From Demequina zhanjiangensis (GTDB taxonomy: Bacteria; Actinomycetota; Actinomycetes; Actinomycetales; Demequinaceae), in NCBI RefSeq assembly GCF_030418315.1, contig NZ_JAUHPV010000002.1, positions 372,001 to 436,000 of the forward strand: 64,000 nucleotides of DNA, given 5' to 3'. Numbering within the stretch: position 1 is the stretch's first letter; each line of letters opens with the position of its first letter. The notes under the pieces are model-generated. The model was not told where the DNA came from, did not search any database, and saw only the letters and a program-made list of their open reading frames with translations. A program made the position numbers and the translations under genes. Positions 1-8,151 of the stretch are shown here, piece by piece.

Positions 1-229
1 GGTCCACCAGCTCATCTACACCAAGCTCACCCACGGCATCGTCGAGGACGAGGGGCGCACGCTCATCAAGGACGCCACGACGCGGCTGCTCGAGCGCGGC
101 GCCCAGGGCGTCATCGCCGGCTGCACCGAGATCCCCATGGTGCTCACGGCCGACGACGTCGACGTCCCCTACTTCGACTCGCTCGAGATCCACGCGAAGG
201 CCGCCCTGGAGTTCTGCCTCTCCGACTGA
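1..229 (+). CDS. Aspartate/glutamate racemase family protein, C-terminal part (truncated by window edge)
   Basis: An open frame runs in from the left edge and stops at TGA 227-229, giving the last 75 residues. The tail carries GCTEIPM followed by a DSLEIHA-type end. This matches the second catalytic-cysteine region and C-terminus of cofactor-independent amino-acid racemases of the Asp/Glu racemase superfamily, where two cysteines abstract and donate the alpha proton. The first cysteine lies outside the window, so activity cannot be judged. The next gene starts 85 bp downstream on the same strand with its own strong ribosome site. Family assignment is from the visible motif; the substrate is unknown. 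Confidence 0.75.
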   Translation, partial: VHQLIYTKLTHGIVEDEGRTLIKDATTRLLERGAQGVIAGCTEIPMVLTADDVDVPYFDSLEIHAKAALEFCLSD

Positions 230-313
230 GAGGATTCACTACACACGACAAGGGCATCGACCCTGGAAGATGCGGCTTGCGCCGCCACAGACCCTGGCTG
301 AGGAGGGTGCACG

Positions 314-2722
314 GTGACACTCCCCTCGCGCGTGCCCCCGGAACGGCACGATGTGCCCGCATGGGCCGTGCGGGACCAGATCGCCGCCACCCACCTGCGC
401 TTCGACGCGATCGACCGCGACACCACCTCGCATGCGACGATGCTGCGCCGCCTCGGACTCCACCGCGTGATCTGGGACCGCTTCAGCGAGGACCCCGGCG
501 CTCGCGTCAGCGCGCTCGAGGCGCTGCGCCGCGAAGGGGTCACCCTCGACGGCGTCTGGGTCTCCCACCCTCTGCCCGACATCGGCGAGCCGGGCTACGA
601 GGAGCGCTTCGGCGTCGTCCCCCACCACCTGCGCGCGCTCATGGACACCGTCACCCGACGTGGGATGTCCCCCGACCTCTGGGTGCCGCTCTCGTTCGCT
701 CCCCCAGGAGCTCCAGCACCGCTCCCCGCACGCACCCACCGCGTCGAGGTCGAGCGCGCCGCAGACCACCTCGTCGGACTCGCCAGGCTCGCCCACGGGC
801 ACGGCCTGTGCCTCGTCCTCGTCAACCACGGCGGATGGGCAGGCGAGCCGCAGACGATGCTCGACATCGTCGCCGCACTCGAACGCCGCGGGCTCAAGAA
901 CGTCGGCATCGGACTCCAGCTCCAGCACGCCCAGCACCACACCGCAGACCTGGACCAGGTGATCGAGGAGCTCGGCGACTCGCTCGTCGCCATCGTCCTG
1001 TCCGGCATGGACGCGGGCGCAGAGCTCTCCGGACGCCTCATGCTCCCCTTCGGCGCAGGCAGCCGCGACAGGTGGGTCACCCACGCGCTCGTCGACTCCG
1101 GCTGGAACGGGCGCGTCGTCGTCCACGCCGCCGGCCACGACGACGCCGAGGCACGTCTCGCGGACAGCCTCGAAGGCCTCGAATGGGCGGTGGGAAGGCT
1201 CGCCGGCGCGCGCACGCCTCGCCCCGCACCCAGGATCGTCGAGCCGACATGGCCACCCGGCTGGGCGTGGCGACCCGATTCCGCGAGCCGAGCCGCAGGA
1301 CACGCGCGACCGCCGAAGGCCCCGCTGCCCACCCCCTACGGACAGCCCGAACCGCGGCGCGACACCCCGCGCGTCGACTCCGCGCTCGCCTACCTGCAGG
1401 GGTCGCGAGGCGAGAAGCCCACGCCCACCCCCACGCCGACCCCCAGGGCGACGCCGGAGCCAGCCCCTACGTCGGCCGCGGCGCCGCAGGCGACTCCCAC
1501 CGCTGCCCCCACGCCGACGCCTCCCGCCCCCGCACCAGCGCTCACACCTGCCTCCGGAGCTGCCGCGAAGCGCCGTCCCGAGCCGCTCACCGAGCAGATC
1601 CCGACAGCGTCTGCGCCGGCACCGGCTGCAAGACCGGCGCCGGCGCCGGCGCACACACCCGCAGCCGCCCCGGCCCCTGAGCCCGCTGCACTGCAGCGCC
1701 GGGCCCCGGCATCCCACACCTCCGCGCCTGCGCACCCCGCACCAGCCCGTCCCGAGCACGTGCGCCCCGGGCCCGATCGGCCTACGCCAGCGCGCCCCCT
1801 GCCGGTGCGGCCGGGCCTCGACGCCGCGCGCGCGTTCCTGCCACGCCGGCATCGTGCGAGCCTGCTCACATCCGCCCCTCTGCCCAGCGACACGCCCTCG
1901 AGAGCCCCAGCCGCCACGAAGCCCGCCACCTCGCCCATCGCTACGGCGACCGAGAGGTCCTCGTCCACACCGCCGGACGCTGCCGATGAGATCCGCCGCT
2001 CCCAGATCAGCGACCATGCCCCCGACCCGTACTCAGGGGCGCTGCACGCGCTGCTCACCCACCTGGAGAGCGTCGGGTTCACGGGCGCGCCACGGTCATT
2101 CGGCTGGGACGACCAGGGCAGGCATCTCGTGGAGTTCGTGCCGGGCACTCGCGTCGACGACCCCCGCGCACCGGCCGCCGCTCTCGACGCGGCCCGCATC
2201 GGCAGGTTCGTGCGGGACATGCACGACGCCCTCGCCAGCTTCCGACCGCCCGTCGGCGCGCGCTGGTTCGAGGGGATCCCGTCGCCAGGCCACGACCTGA
2301 TCGTGCACCAGGACCTGTCGCCGTCGAACATCGTGGTCAAGGAGGACGGCTCGCTCGCCGCGATCGACTGGGATGCCGCCGCGCCAGGCACCAGGCTGTG
2401 GGATCTTGCCCAGGTCGCCCACTCCTTCGCACCGCTCTACAGCGCCGACTCGGACCTTCGCGGCAGCATCTCCCGCCTGCGCGGGATCGCCGACGGCTAC
2501 GGACTCGACGAGGCCGACCGCGAAGCGCTCGTGCCGCTCCTCGCGCAGCGTTCGGCGAGGATGTACGACTACCTCGAAGCGATGCTCCGCACGGGGCAGT
2601 CGCCGTGGGTCGAGCTGTGGGAGCGTGGGATCGGCACCGTCTGGCGCCGCGATGCCGCATGGATCCACGCGCACGAGCAGGACTGGCATCGCGCGCTGCT
2701 GGATCGCGTGCCAGCCGTCTGA
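314..2722 (+). CDS. Fusion: sugar-phosphate isomerase/epimerase-like TIM barrel, Pro/Ala-rich linker, APH-type kinase
   Basis: GTG start with AGGAGG at 301-306; 802 residues. Residues about 1-300 resemble the xylose-isomerase-like TIM barrels: an NHGGWAGEP motif, then NVGI, a SGMDAG segment and a final SGWNGRVVVHAAGHDDAE stretch, in the order seen in sugar-phosphate isomerase/epimerase homologues. Residues about 330-565 are low-complexity Pro/Ala/Thr. Residues about 570-802 are an aminoglycoside/choline-kinase-like fold with the catalytic loop HQDLSPSN (about 665-672) and the metal-binding IDWD (about 684-687), so the kinase looks intact. The N-terminal metal ligands cannot be fully verified by eye. 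A small-molecule isomerase joined to a kinase is a plausible bifunctional catabolic enzyme, but this is inference and the substrate is unknown. Confidence 0.7.
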   Translation: MTLPSRVPPERHDVPAWAVRDQIAATHLRFDAIDRDTTSHATMLRRLGLHRVIWDRFSEDPGARVSALEALRREGVTLDGVWVSHPLPDIGEPGYEERFGVVPHHLRALMDTVTRRGMSPDLWVPLSFAPPGAPAPLPARTHRVEVERAADHLVGLARLAHGHGLCLVLVNHGGWAGEPQTMLDIVAALERRGLKNVGIGLQLQHAQHHTADLDQVIEELGDSLVAIVLSGMDAGAELSGRLMLPFGAGSRDRWVTHALVDSGWNGRVVVHAAGHDDAEARLADSLEGLEWAVGRLAGARTPRPAPRIVEPTWPPGWAWRPDSASRAAGHARPPKAPLPTPYGQPEPRRDTPRVDSALAYLQGSRGEKPTPTPTPTPRATPEPAPTSAAAPQATPTAAPTPTPPAPAPALTPASGAAAKRRPEPLTEQIPTASAPAPAARPAPAPAHTPAAAPAPEPAALQRRAPASHTSAPAHPAPARPEHVRPGPDRPTPARPLPVRPGLDAARAFLPRRHRASLLTSAPLPSDTPSRAPAATKPATSPIATATERSSSTPPDAADEIRRSQISDHAPDPYSGALHALLTHLESVGFTGAPRSFGWDDQGRHLVEFVPGTRVDDPRAPAAALDAARIGRFVRDMHDALASFRPPVGARWFEGIPSPGHDLIVHQDLSPSNIVVKEDGSLAAIDWDAAAPGTRLWDLAQVAHSFAPLYSADSDLRGSISRLRGIADGYGLDEADREALVPLLAQRSARMYDYLEAMLRTGQSPWVELWERGIGTVWRRDAAWIHAHEQDWHRALLDRVPAV

Positions 2723-2806
2723 CCTCTCGCGCCCCCGTCGGTCGAGCGATGCCTTGACGCACCCGCGTCGCCGAGCCGAGTCCCGCGAGCGGGCCCGATG
2801 TCGCGG

Positions 2807-3784
2807 CTACCAGCCGATCTCTGCGAGCAGCTCCTCGGCCGTCTCGCGGGCGCTCCGGCCCGCGTTCTCCACCACGACGTCGTCGAGCGCCAGCCCGTCG
2901 AGGGAGTCGTCGAGCTCGATGGTGCGGGCGTGCGCCCAGTCGCGCCACCTGCCCTCGGGCTCGCGGGCGTCGATGCGTGCGCGGCGCTCCTCGAGCGGAG
3001 CCGTCACCCGGGCGACGACCACCTCGGGTGCCCCCACGTCGTCCCCGAACGCCTTCGCCCAGCGCGCACGGTCGTCAGCGTCCTCGACCACGCGCGCCAC
3101 CACGACGCACCCGTAGCCGCGGTGCCGGTACAGAGGCGCGATCCTGTCGATGGCAGCGAACATGAGGCCCTGGTGGTACGGGTCGGACGGGTCATCCGGC
3201 ACCGTCTGGCACAGCGCGTCGGCGTCGAGGAAGGCGGCGCGGGCGCCACGGTCCTCGAGCGCATCCAGGACACCCGAGGCCACGGCGGTCTTGCCCGCGC
3301 CGATCGTGCCGTTGACGATCAGCACCCGGGTGGGGATGGCGCGGCCATAGCAGAACGTCCCCTCCTCGTCCTTCCACTCGCCGTAGTTCGTGATGCGGTC
3401 GTAGCCGATCCGCTCGTACAGCGCGAGCGCCTCGGGCTGCTGGTCGCCCGTCTCGAGCACGATGCGGGTGGCGCCCGCCCGACGCGCATGGGACTCAGCG
3501 ACGCCCATGATCGCGCGGGAGTGCCCATGCCCCCGATGCTCGGGCTTCACGTAGAGGCGCTTCAGCTCCACGGCGCCCGCCTCGTGGTACGGCGACCATC
3601 GCAGGACTGCGCTCGCGACGGGCTCGTCGTCCGAGTAGCCGACGAGGGACACGATGAGGGTGGGGAACGTCGTCTCGAGCACCAGGTCGGGCTCTCCGTA
3701 GCGCTCGGCGAGCTCGCGCTGCTGGTCGGTCCAGAGTGCGAGGGCGTCGGCGTCATCAGGCGCGACCTCGCGGATGGTGATCAT
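2807..3784 (-). CDS. Bifunctional GNAT acetyltransferase / P-loop kinase-like protein
   Basis: 325 residues. Residues 1-150 are a GNAT fold: motif A reads VKPEHRGHGHSRAIM (79-93), giving the acetyl-CoA pyrophosphate loop, followed by an ALYERIGY motif B. Residues about 152-325 start with a Walker A loop GTIGAGKT (159-166) and continue like small adenylate/shikimate-kinase-type ATPases, with a LDADALC segment and an EERRARIDARE lid-like stretch. Both halves look complete. The gene is convergent with the upstream fusion gene and divergent from the flavin monooxygenase. The acetyl acceptor and phosphoryl acceptor are unknown. Confidence 0.75.
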   Translation of the reverse strand: MITIREVAPDDADALALWTDQQRELAERYGEPDLVLETTFPTLIVSLVGYSDDEPVASAVLRWSPYHEAGAVELKRLYVKPEHRGHGHSRAIMGVAESHARRAGATRIVLETGDQQPEALALYERIGYDRITNYGEWKDEEGTFCYGRAIPTRVLIVNGTIGAGKTAVASGVLDALEDRGARAAFLDADALCQTVPDDPSDPYHQGLMFAAIDRIAPLYRHRGYGCVVVARVVEDADDRARWAKAFGDDVGAPEVVVARVTAPLEERRARIDAREPEGRWRDWAHARTIELDDSLDGLALDDVVVENAGRSARETAEELLAEIGW

Positions 3785-3888
3785 GGTTCCAAACTATCCG
3801 TCGCGGGGCGGACGGACAGGAATGTGGGAGAGCGCCGCGCCGTTCCTCTCCCGGACGTTTCATGACTGTGCATGCATCTGGAGGTGCG

Positions 3889-4917
3889 ATGAGGAACATC
3901 GGATTCCTGTCCTTCGGCTGGTGGTCCGCCGCGCCCGGCTCACGGGTGCGCACCGCCAAGGAGCTGATGGACGACACGATCCGCCTGGCCGAGGCGGCCG
4001 AGGACGCCGGCATGGACGGCGCGTGGATCCGCATCCACCACTACGAGCAGAACACGTCGTCGCCGTTCCCCCTCCTTGCTGCCATGGGTGCGCGCACGTC
4101 CAAGGTCGAGCTCGGCACCGGCGTGATCAACATGCGCTACGAGAACCCCCTCTACATGGCAGAGGCCGCCGGCACCGCAGATCTGATCTCCGGAGGCAGG
4201 CTCCAGCTGGGCGTCTCACGCGGCTCACCCGAGCCCGCGGCCGACGGCCCCGGCACCTTCGGCTACCCGCTCCCGGTGGGGAAGACGCCCGCCGAGGACG
4301 CCGCCGAGCGCATCGCGCAGTTCCGCGAGGCGATCTCGGGCGCGCAGATCGCCGCGCCGGGCGCGCATGCCCACGTGCGCGCAGGTGAGAGGCTCCCGAT
4401 CACCCCTCAGAGCCCTGGCCTGAGCGAGCGCATCTGGTACGGCGCGGGAGGAAACGAGTCCGCCCGCCGCGTGGGCGAGCTGGGCATGCACCTCATGTCC
4501 TCCACGCTCGTGGCGGAGGCGACGGGCGAGCCGCTCGGCACGGTGCAGCAGCGTCAGATCCAGGTGTTCCGCGACGCATGGCGCGACGCCGGCCACGCGG
4601 GCGAGCCGCGCGTCTCCATCTCGCGCTCGATCATGCCGATCGTGGACGACGCGACGCAGATGTACTTCGGCCCGCACCTCAAGCGCGACCGCATGGGCGC
4701 CAACCGTGACCAGATCGGAGAGCTCGACAACGCTGTCTCCACGTTCGGCAAGACCTACGTGGGCGACCTGGACAAGCTCGAGAAGGAGCTGCGGGAGGAC
4801 GAGGCGGTGATGTCAGCCGACACCCTGCTGGTCACGATCCCCAACCAGCTGGGCGCCGACTTCAACCGCATCACGTTCGGCGCGCTCGCCGAGCTGAGGG
4901 ACCGCCTGAGCAGCTAG
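3889..4917 (+). CDS. LLM-class flavin-dependent oxidoreductase (luciferase-like monooxygenase)
   Basis: 342 residues from ATG 3889, chosen because GGAGGT lies at 3880-3885; a longer frame from 3862 has no ribosome site. The protein begins with the typical first strand (MRNIGFLSFG). It has LAEAAEDAGMDGAWI near residue 30, the conserved ELGTGVINMRYENP segment and GRLQLGVSRGSPEP, all hallmarks of bacterial luciferase-family FMN or F420-dependent TIM-barrel oxidoreductases. Such enzymes reduce or monooxygenate small organics using reduced flavin. No partner reductase is adjacent, and the gene appears monocistronic, followed by a repeat-bearing intergenic region. Confidence 0.85.
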   Translation: MRNIGFLSFGWWSAAPGSRVRTAKELMDDTIRLAEAAEDAGMDGAWIRIHHYEQNTSSPFPLLAAMGARTSKVELGTGVINMRYENPLYMAEAAGTADLISGGRLQLGVSRGSPEPAADGPGTFGYPLPVGKTPAEDAAERIAQFREAISGAQIAAPGAHAHVRAGERLPITPQSPGLSERIWYGAGGNESARRVGELGMHLMSSTLVAEATGEPLGTVQQRQIQVFRDAWRDAGHAGEPRVSISRSIMPIVDDATQMYFGPHLKRDRMGANRDQIGELDNAVSTFGKTYVGDLDKLEKELREDEAVMSADTLLVTIPNQLGADFNRITFGALAELRDRLSS

Positions 4918-5138
4918 CGGCAGGACATGGGGGCGGGGCCGGCTCGCCCGCACCTCCGCGCCCAAGCCCACTCGAGCCGGCGCCTCCGCGCCCGAGCCGT
5001 CTCGCGCGCGCCCGGGCTGCCCCGCACCCGACAGTTCGCACCACTCGCGCGGCGACACGCCGCGCGGCAGCACCGTTCGGGCCGGCTCAGCGGGGTGTCG
5101 CGGCTCGGATTGGTTCAAAGTGTCCGGAGACGGGTCGT
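4918..5138. other. Intergenic region with a palindromic repeat and two short direct repeats
   Basis: 221 bp without a credible gene between convergent genes. It holds copy 1 of the dispersed palindromic repeat (5027-5127). Just upstream are two about 30-bp near-direct repeats starting at 4951 and 4981 that share the core CCTCCGCGCCC. No coding potential or tRNA was seen. Confidence 0.6.
5027..5127. repeat. Dispersed palindromic repeat, copy 1 (REP-like)
   Basis: A 101-bp imperfect inverted repeat. The left arm contains CCGACAGTTCGCACCA (5028-5043) and the right arm reads ATTGGTTCAAAGTGTCCGG (5109-5127), whose complement is CCGGACACTTTGAACCAAT. Inside are CGGCGACACGCCG near 5050 and CGGGGTGTCGCGG near 5091-5103, also in opposite orientation. 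The same arms, core words and length recur at 61757-61858. Confidence 0.75.
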
Positions 5139-5933
5139 TCAGGGGCGGTCGGCGGTCTCCGAGTAGACGACCTTGAACCGCTCGCACACCACGGGCATGT
5201 CGGGCGCGAAGCCCCGCTCGGAGAACTCCTCCCAGAACGACTGGTGCACGGCGCGCCAGTGCGCGAGCGACCGGTCGCCCTCACCCTCGGACTCGGCGTG
5301 CACCTCGTCGACCTGATCGAACGGGACGACGCTGACCTGCGTCGTCTGGATGACCGCCTGGGGTGCGCCGTCGGCGTCGACGATGATGTTGACCTCGCCC
5401 TCCTGCGGCAGGGGGTCGTCGTCCTCCTCGAAGTCCCACAGCGATGACGACGTGCCGGTCTTGGTTCCTGCGAGCACGAGCTCGAGCAGGCCTGCGGCGT
5501 GCGCGCGGGTGCCTCCGAAGGCCCAGGCTGCGGGCACCTCGGCGGGCATCCCGGTCAGCTCGGCGCGGGCGCGCTCCCAGAACGTCGCAAGCGCCGCGTC
5601 GTCGGCGTCGGCGGGCTCGTCCTCCCACGTCGCGCTGTCCCCGGCCACGTCCTCGCCGTAGTGCAGCACCTCGGGCACGGACTCGTAGAACGGGCGGAGC
5701 AGCGCCTTCCACTCCTCGAAGTCGGTCGAGTCGCCGAAGCCGTACTCCTCGCCCTCGCCCGCATCCCACTTCACCGTGAGCAGGTAGGTGGAGGGGGCCT
5801 CGACCCCACGCCTGCACGTGTGCGTGGCGTAGCCAGGCTGGCGCGCCAGCAGCGGTTCGGCGGCACGGAAGGCCCGCTCGAACGAGGACTCGAAGCCTGC
5901 CCTGACCGGGAGCACGACGGATTCGACGATCAT
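5139..5933 (-). CDS. ABM (antibiotic-biosynthesis-monooxygenase-like) domain fused to ASCH domain
   Basis: 264 residues; ATG with GGAGG four bases upstream. Residues 1-95 read as a dimeric alpha-beta barrel of the ABM type (IVESVVLPVRAGFE, then YLLTVKWDAGEGEEY and an FEEW...RPFY end). From about residue 115 the protein changes to an ASCH domain: FWERARAEL, a GGTRAHA segment, LVLAGTKTGTSSSLW and VIQTTQVSVVPFDQVDEVHAESEGEGDRS (quoted in parts), ending with VCERFKVV. ASCH domains bind RNA or modified nucleosides, and some are amidohydrolases for acetylated cytidine. The gene is 72 bp upstream of purQ on the reverse strand, so it might be transcribed with neighbours. Role unknown. Confidence 0.7.
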   Translation of the reverse strand: MIVESVVLPVRAGFESSFERAFRAAEPLLARQPGYATHTCRRGVEAPSTYLLTVKWDAGEGEEYGFGDSTDFEEWKALLRPFYESVPEVLHYGEDVAGDSATWEDEPADADDAALATFWERARAELTGMPAEVPAAWAFGGTRAHAAGLLELVLAGTKTGTSSSLWDFEEDDDPLPQEGEVNIIVDADGAPQAVIQTTQVSVVPFDQVDEVHAESEGEGDRSLAHWRAVHQSFWEEFSERGFAPDMPVVCERFKVVYSETADRP

Positions 5934-6005
5934 GGTTCCTCCAGGAACGATCGGGAGCGGGTCGGCGGCAGCCCGGCTCGGCCCACCGAGGCGGACCGAC
6001 CTCGG

Positions 6006-6710
6006 CTACGCGTGCGCCAGAAGACCCTTGATGGCAGAGGTGAAGAACGCGAGGCCGTCGGTGCCCGCACGCCCGGACTCCACGGAGTCGGGGCCGAAGC
6101 CAGGCTCGACCGCATGCTCGGGGTGCGGCATGAGGCCGACGACGTTGCCACGCTCGTTGGTGATGCCCGCGATGTCACGGCGCGAGCCGTTCGGGTTCCA
6201 GCCCACATATCGGAAGGCGACGCGCCCCTCACCCTCGAGCTGGTCGAGCGTGTAGTCGTCGGCGACGTACTGGCCGTCCTGGTTCTTGAGCGGGATGACG
6301 ATCTGCTCGCCCTCGCGGTACTCGGAGGTCCAGTTCGTCTCGGCGTTCTCCACGCGGAGCGTCTGGTCGCGGCAGATGAAGTGCAGGTGGTCGTTCTTGA
6401 TCATCGAGCCGGGCAGCAGATGCACCTCGGTGAGCAGTTGGAAGCCGTTGCAGATGCCCAGGACCGGCATGCCGCCGTTCGCGGCGTCCACGACCTTGTC
6501 CATGATGGGCGCGAAGCGCGCGATGGCGCCGGCACGCAGGTAGTCGCCATAGGAGAAGCCGCCGGGCAGCACCACGGCGTCGACGTCCTCGAGGCTCTCG
6601 GAGCCGTGCCACAGCGGGACGGCCTCGGCACCGGCGAGGCGCACGGCGCGGGCGGCGTCGCGGTCGTCGAGCGTGCCGGGGAACGTGACGACGCCGATGC
6701 GGGCGGTCAT
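6006..6710 (-). CDS. purQ: Phosphoribosylformylglycinamidine synthase subunit PurQ (glutaminase)
   Basis: 234 residues. PurQ hydrolyses glutamine to supply ammonia to PurL for step 4 of purine synthesis (FGAR to FGAM). The class I glutaminase triad is visible: Cys87 in GICNGFQ and the His/Glu pair in MPHPEHA near the C-terminus. [19 protein letters not shown] is the family signature. The start lies 2 nt after the purS stop, so the two are translated as a unit. purL is not in the window. Confidence 0.97.
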   Translation of the reverse strand: MTARIGVVTFPGTLDDRDAARAVRLAGAEAVPLWHGSESLEDVDAVVLPGGFSYGDYLRAGAIARFAPIMDKVVDAANGGMPVLGICNGFQLLTEVHLLPGSMIKNDHLHFICRDQTLRVENAETNWTSEYREGEQIVIPLKNQDGQYVADDYTLDQLEGEGRVAFRYVGWNPNGSRRDIAGITNERGNVVGLMPHPEHAVEPGFGPDSVESGRAGTDGLAFFTSAIKGLLAHA

Positions 6711-6712
6711 GC

Positions 6713-6964
6713 TCAGACTTCCTCGACGGCCACGGACACGACGTCCTCGATGACCGGGTTGCTCAGCAGCGTCTCGGCGGCCTTGCGGGCGGCGGCGAGC
6801 ACCTCCTCGGTCACCTCTCCCTCGACGGTCAGCTCGAAGCGCTTGCCCTGGCGGACCTGCGCGAAGCCCTCGATCCCGATACGGGGGAGGGCGGAGGAGA
6901 CGGCCTTGCCCTGCGGGTCAAGGATCTCGGGCTTGGGCATCACGTCGACGACGATGGTGGGCAT
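6713..6964 (-). CDS. purS: Phosphoribosylformylglycinamidine synthase subunit PurS
   Basis: 83 residues from ATG 6964. The upstream in-frame extension belongs to the overlapping lipoprotein region and is not real. The product starts [21 protein letters not shown] and contains [12 protein letters not shown], the standard PurS fold that bridges PurQ and small PurL in the FGAM synthase complex. The length is normal for PurS. It is followed by purQ after 2 nt. Confidence 0.97.
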   Translation of the reverse strand: MPTIVVDVMPKPEILDPQGKAVSSALPRIGIEGFAQVRQGKRFELTVEGEVTEEVLAAARKAAETLLSNPVIEDVVSVAVEEV

Positions 6965-6974
6965 GGCGCCAAGT

Positions 6975-7451
6975 CTACAAGCCGGAGCCCGCTGCTGAGC
7001 CTGTGCTCCGGGTCTCCGCGACGAGCACGCACGCGAGCATGCGATCGCCCTGGTTCCACGTGGAAGCGGTGGGGTAGACGATCGAGTAGTACAGGGTGGA
7101 GTCGCCGTATGGCGTGCCGACGTACCCTTCGAACTCGGCATAGCAGAGCTCGTCCGCCTCAGCGATGAGAGCGTCCTCGTCGAAGCCGTCGAGCCTGCTC
7201 TCGCTGACCGCGTACACCTCGCCGTCGTGCTCTTGCGCACAGTCCACCTGGGGCAGCGCGCTCGTGCCTTCGCCGCCGACCGTGCCGTCGTCCGACGCGA
7301 CCGCGGCACCGAAGTCGACGCACTCTCCCACGGTGAGCTCGCGGAGAGGCGTGTCCGGCTCCTCGGCGCCGCTGCACGCCGTGAGCAGGAGCGCGATGGC
7401 CGCAAGACCGAGGAGCGGACCGCGGCTCAGCTGCGAGCCCCGCGTCCTCAT
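6975..7451 (-). CDS. Septum-formation-family lipoprotein (paralogue 1)
   Basis: 158 residues from ATG 7451, chosen because this start places a positively charged N-terminus and hydrophobic core directly before a lipobox LLTAC (Cys near residue 25). The mature part has ECVDFG, VDCAQEHDGEVYAV, LCYAEFEGYVG and a tail with YPTASTWNQGDRMLACVL. The Cys pattern and the CxxxHxxEVY motif match the septum-formation (Septum_form) domain found in actinobacterial exported proteins. It is a tandem paralogue of the next gene upstream (7522-7962). An upstream start at 7517 would bury the signal peptide and is less likely. Confidence 0.75.
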   Translation of the reverse strand: MRTRGSQLSRGPLLGLAAIALLLTACSGAEEPDTPLRELTVGECVDFGAAVASDDGTVGGEGTSALPQVDCAQEHDGEVYAVSESRLDGFDEDALIAEADELCYAEFEGYVGTPYGDSTLYYSIVYPTASTWNQGDRMLACVLVAETRSTGSAAGSGL

Positions 7452-7521
7452 CCCCCGGTCCCGGTGCACACGGCCGACGCTACCAAGGCGTCGGCCGCGG
7501 CGGTCCGGGCCGGGCACGGGA

Positions 7522-7962
7522 TCAGATCCCTGAGTCCTTGAGCGAGCCGGTCTGGCCGTCGACGATCAGCAGGCATGCGATCTGACGGTCCCCGTCATCC
7601 CAGGTCTGGCTCGACGGGTAGACGAAGGAGTAGTAGAGCTCGGAGTCCTCCCAGGCAAGGCCGACGTAGCCCTCGAAGGCCTCGTAGCAGGCGAGGTCCG
7701 CCTCCTGCTCGATCGCGTCGATGTCGAACTCCGGCTCGGCGCTCTCGACGACCGCGTAGACCTCGGCGTCGTGCGGCTCACCGCAGTCCACGACGGGGAA
7801 GTGCCCCACCTCTCCCTCGGTCTCCGCCACCTCGCCCGAGGTGTCGAGGCACTGTCCGACCTCGAACTCCTGCAGCGTGAAGCTGTCGATCACCGAGCAT
7901 CCCGAGAGGACGGCGGCGAACGCCGCGACGGTGATGGTGCTGATGACGGCGCGTGCGCGCAT
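7522..7962 (-). CDS. Septum-formation-family lipoprotein (paralogue 2)
   Basis: 146 residues from ATG 7962. A signal peptide with lipobox LSGC (Cys near residue 22) precedes a mature domain closely matching the downstream paralogue: QCLDTSG, VDCGEPHDAEVYAV, CYEAFEGYVG, SELYYSFVYPSSQTW and GDRQIACLL align one-to-one. This implies a tandem duplication. The longer frame extending upstream to 8853 is a shadow of the divergent channel gene. The function is likely cell-envelope-associated; the family name derives from a domain link to septation and is not proof of that role. Confidence 0.75.
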   Translation of the reverse strand: MRARAVISTITVAAFAAVLSGCSVIDSFTLQEFEVGQCLDTSGEVAETEGEVGHFPVVDCGEPHDAEVYAVVESAEPEFDIDAIEQEADLACYEAFEGYVGLAWEDSELYYSFVYPSSQTWDDGDRQIACLLIVDGQTGSLKDSGI

Positions 7963-8151
7963 GAGGCCCCCCGAGGACGTAGGTCGCGCGCCGGTCGCGC
8001 GCAGAGGATGAACGTAGCAGTGTTCGACACTCGGGCGCGAGAACCTGTGGACCGGTGGGCGCTGCGGGGCGATCGGCCGCGCGGGCGCACCACCGCGTCG
8101 GCGTGAGGCACACCGCCGAGTACGCTGGATCGCCGCCCGAACGGAGAGACC

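Noticed and set aside
4927..5166. Small Arg-rich protein in the repeat region
   Set aside because: It consists of translated repeats with no ribosome site or family.
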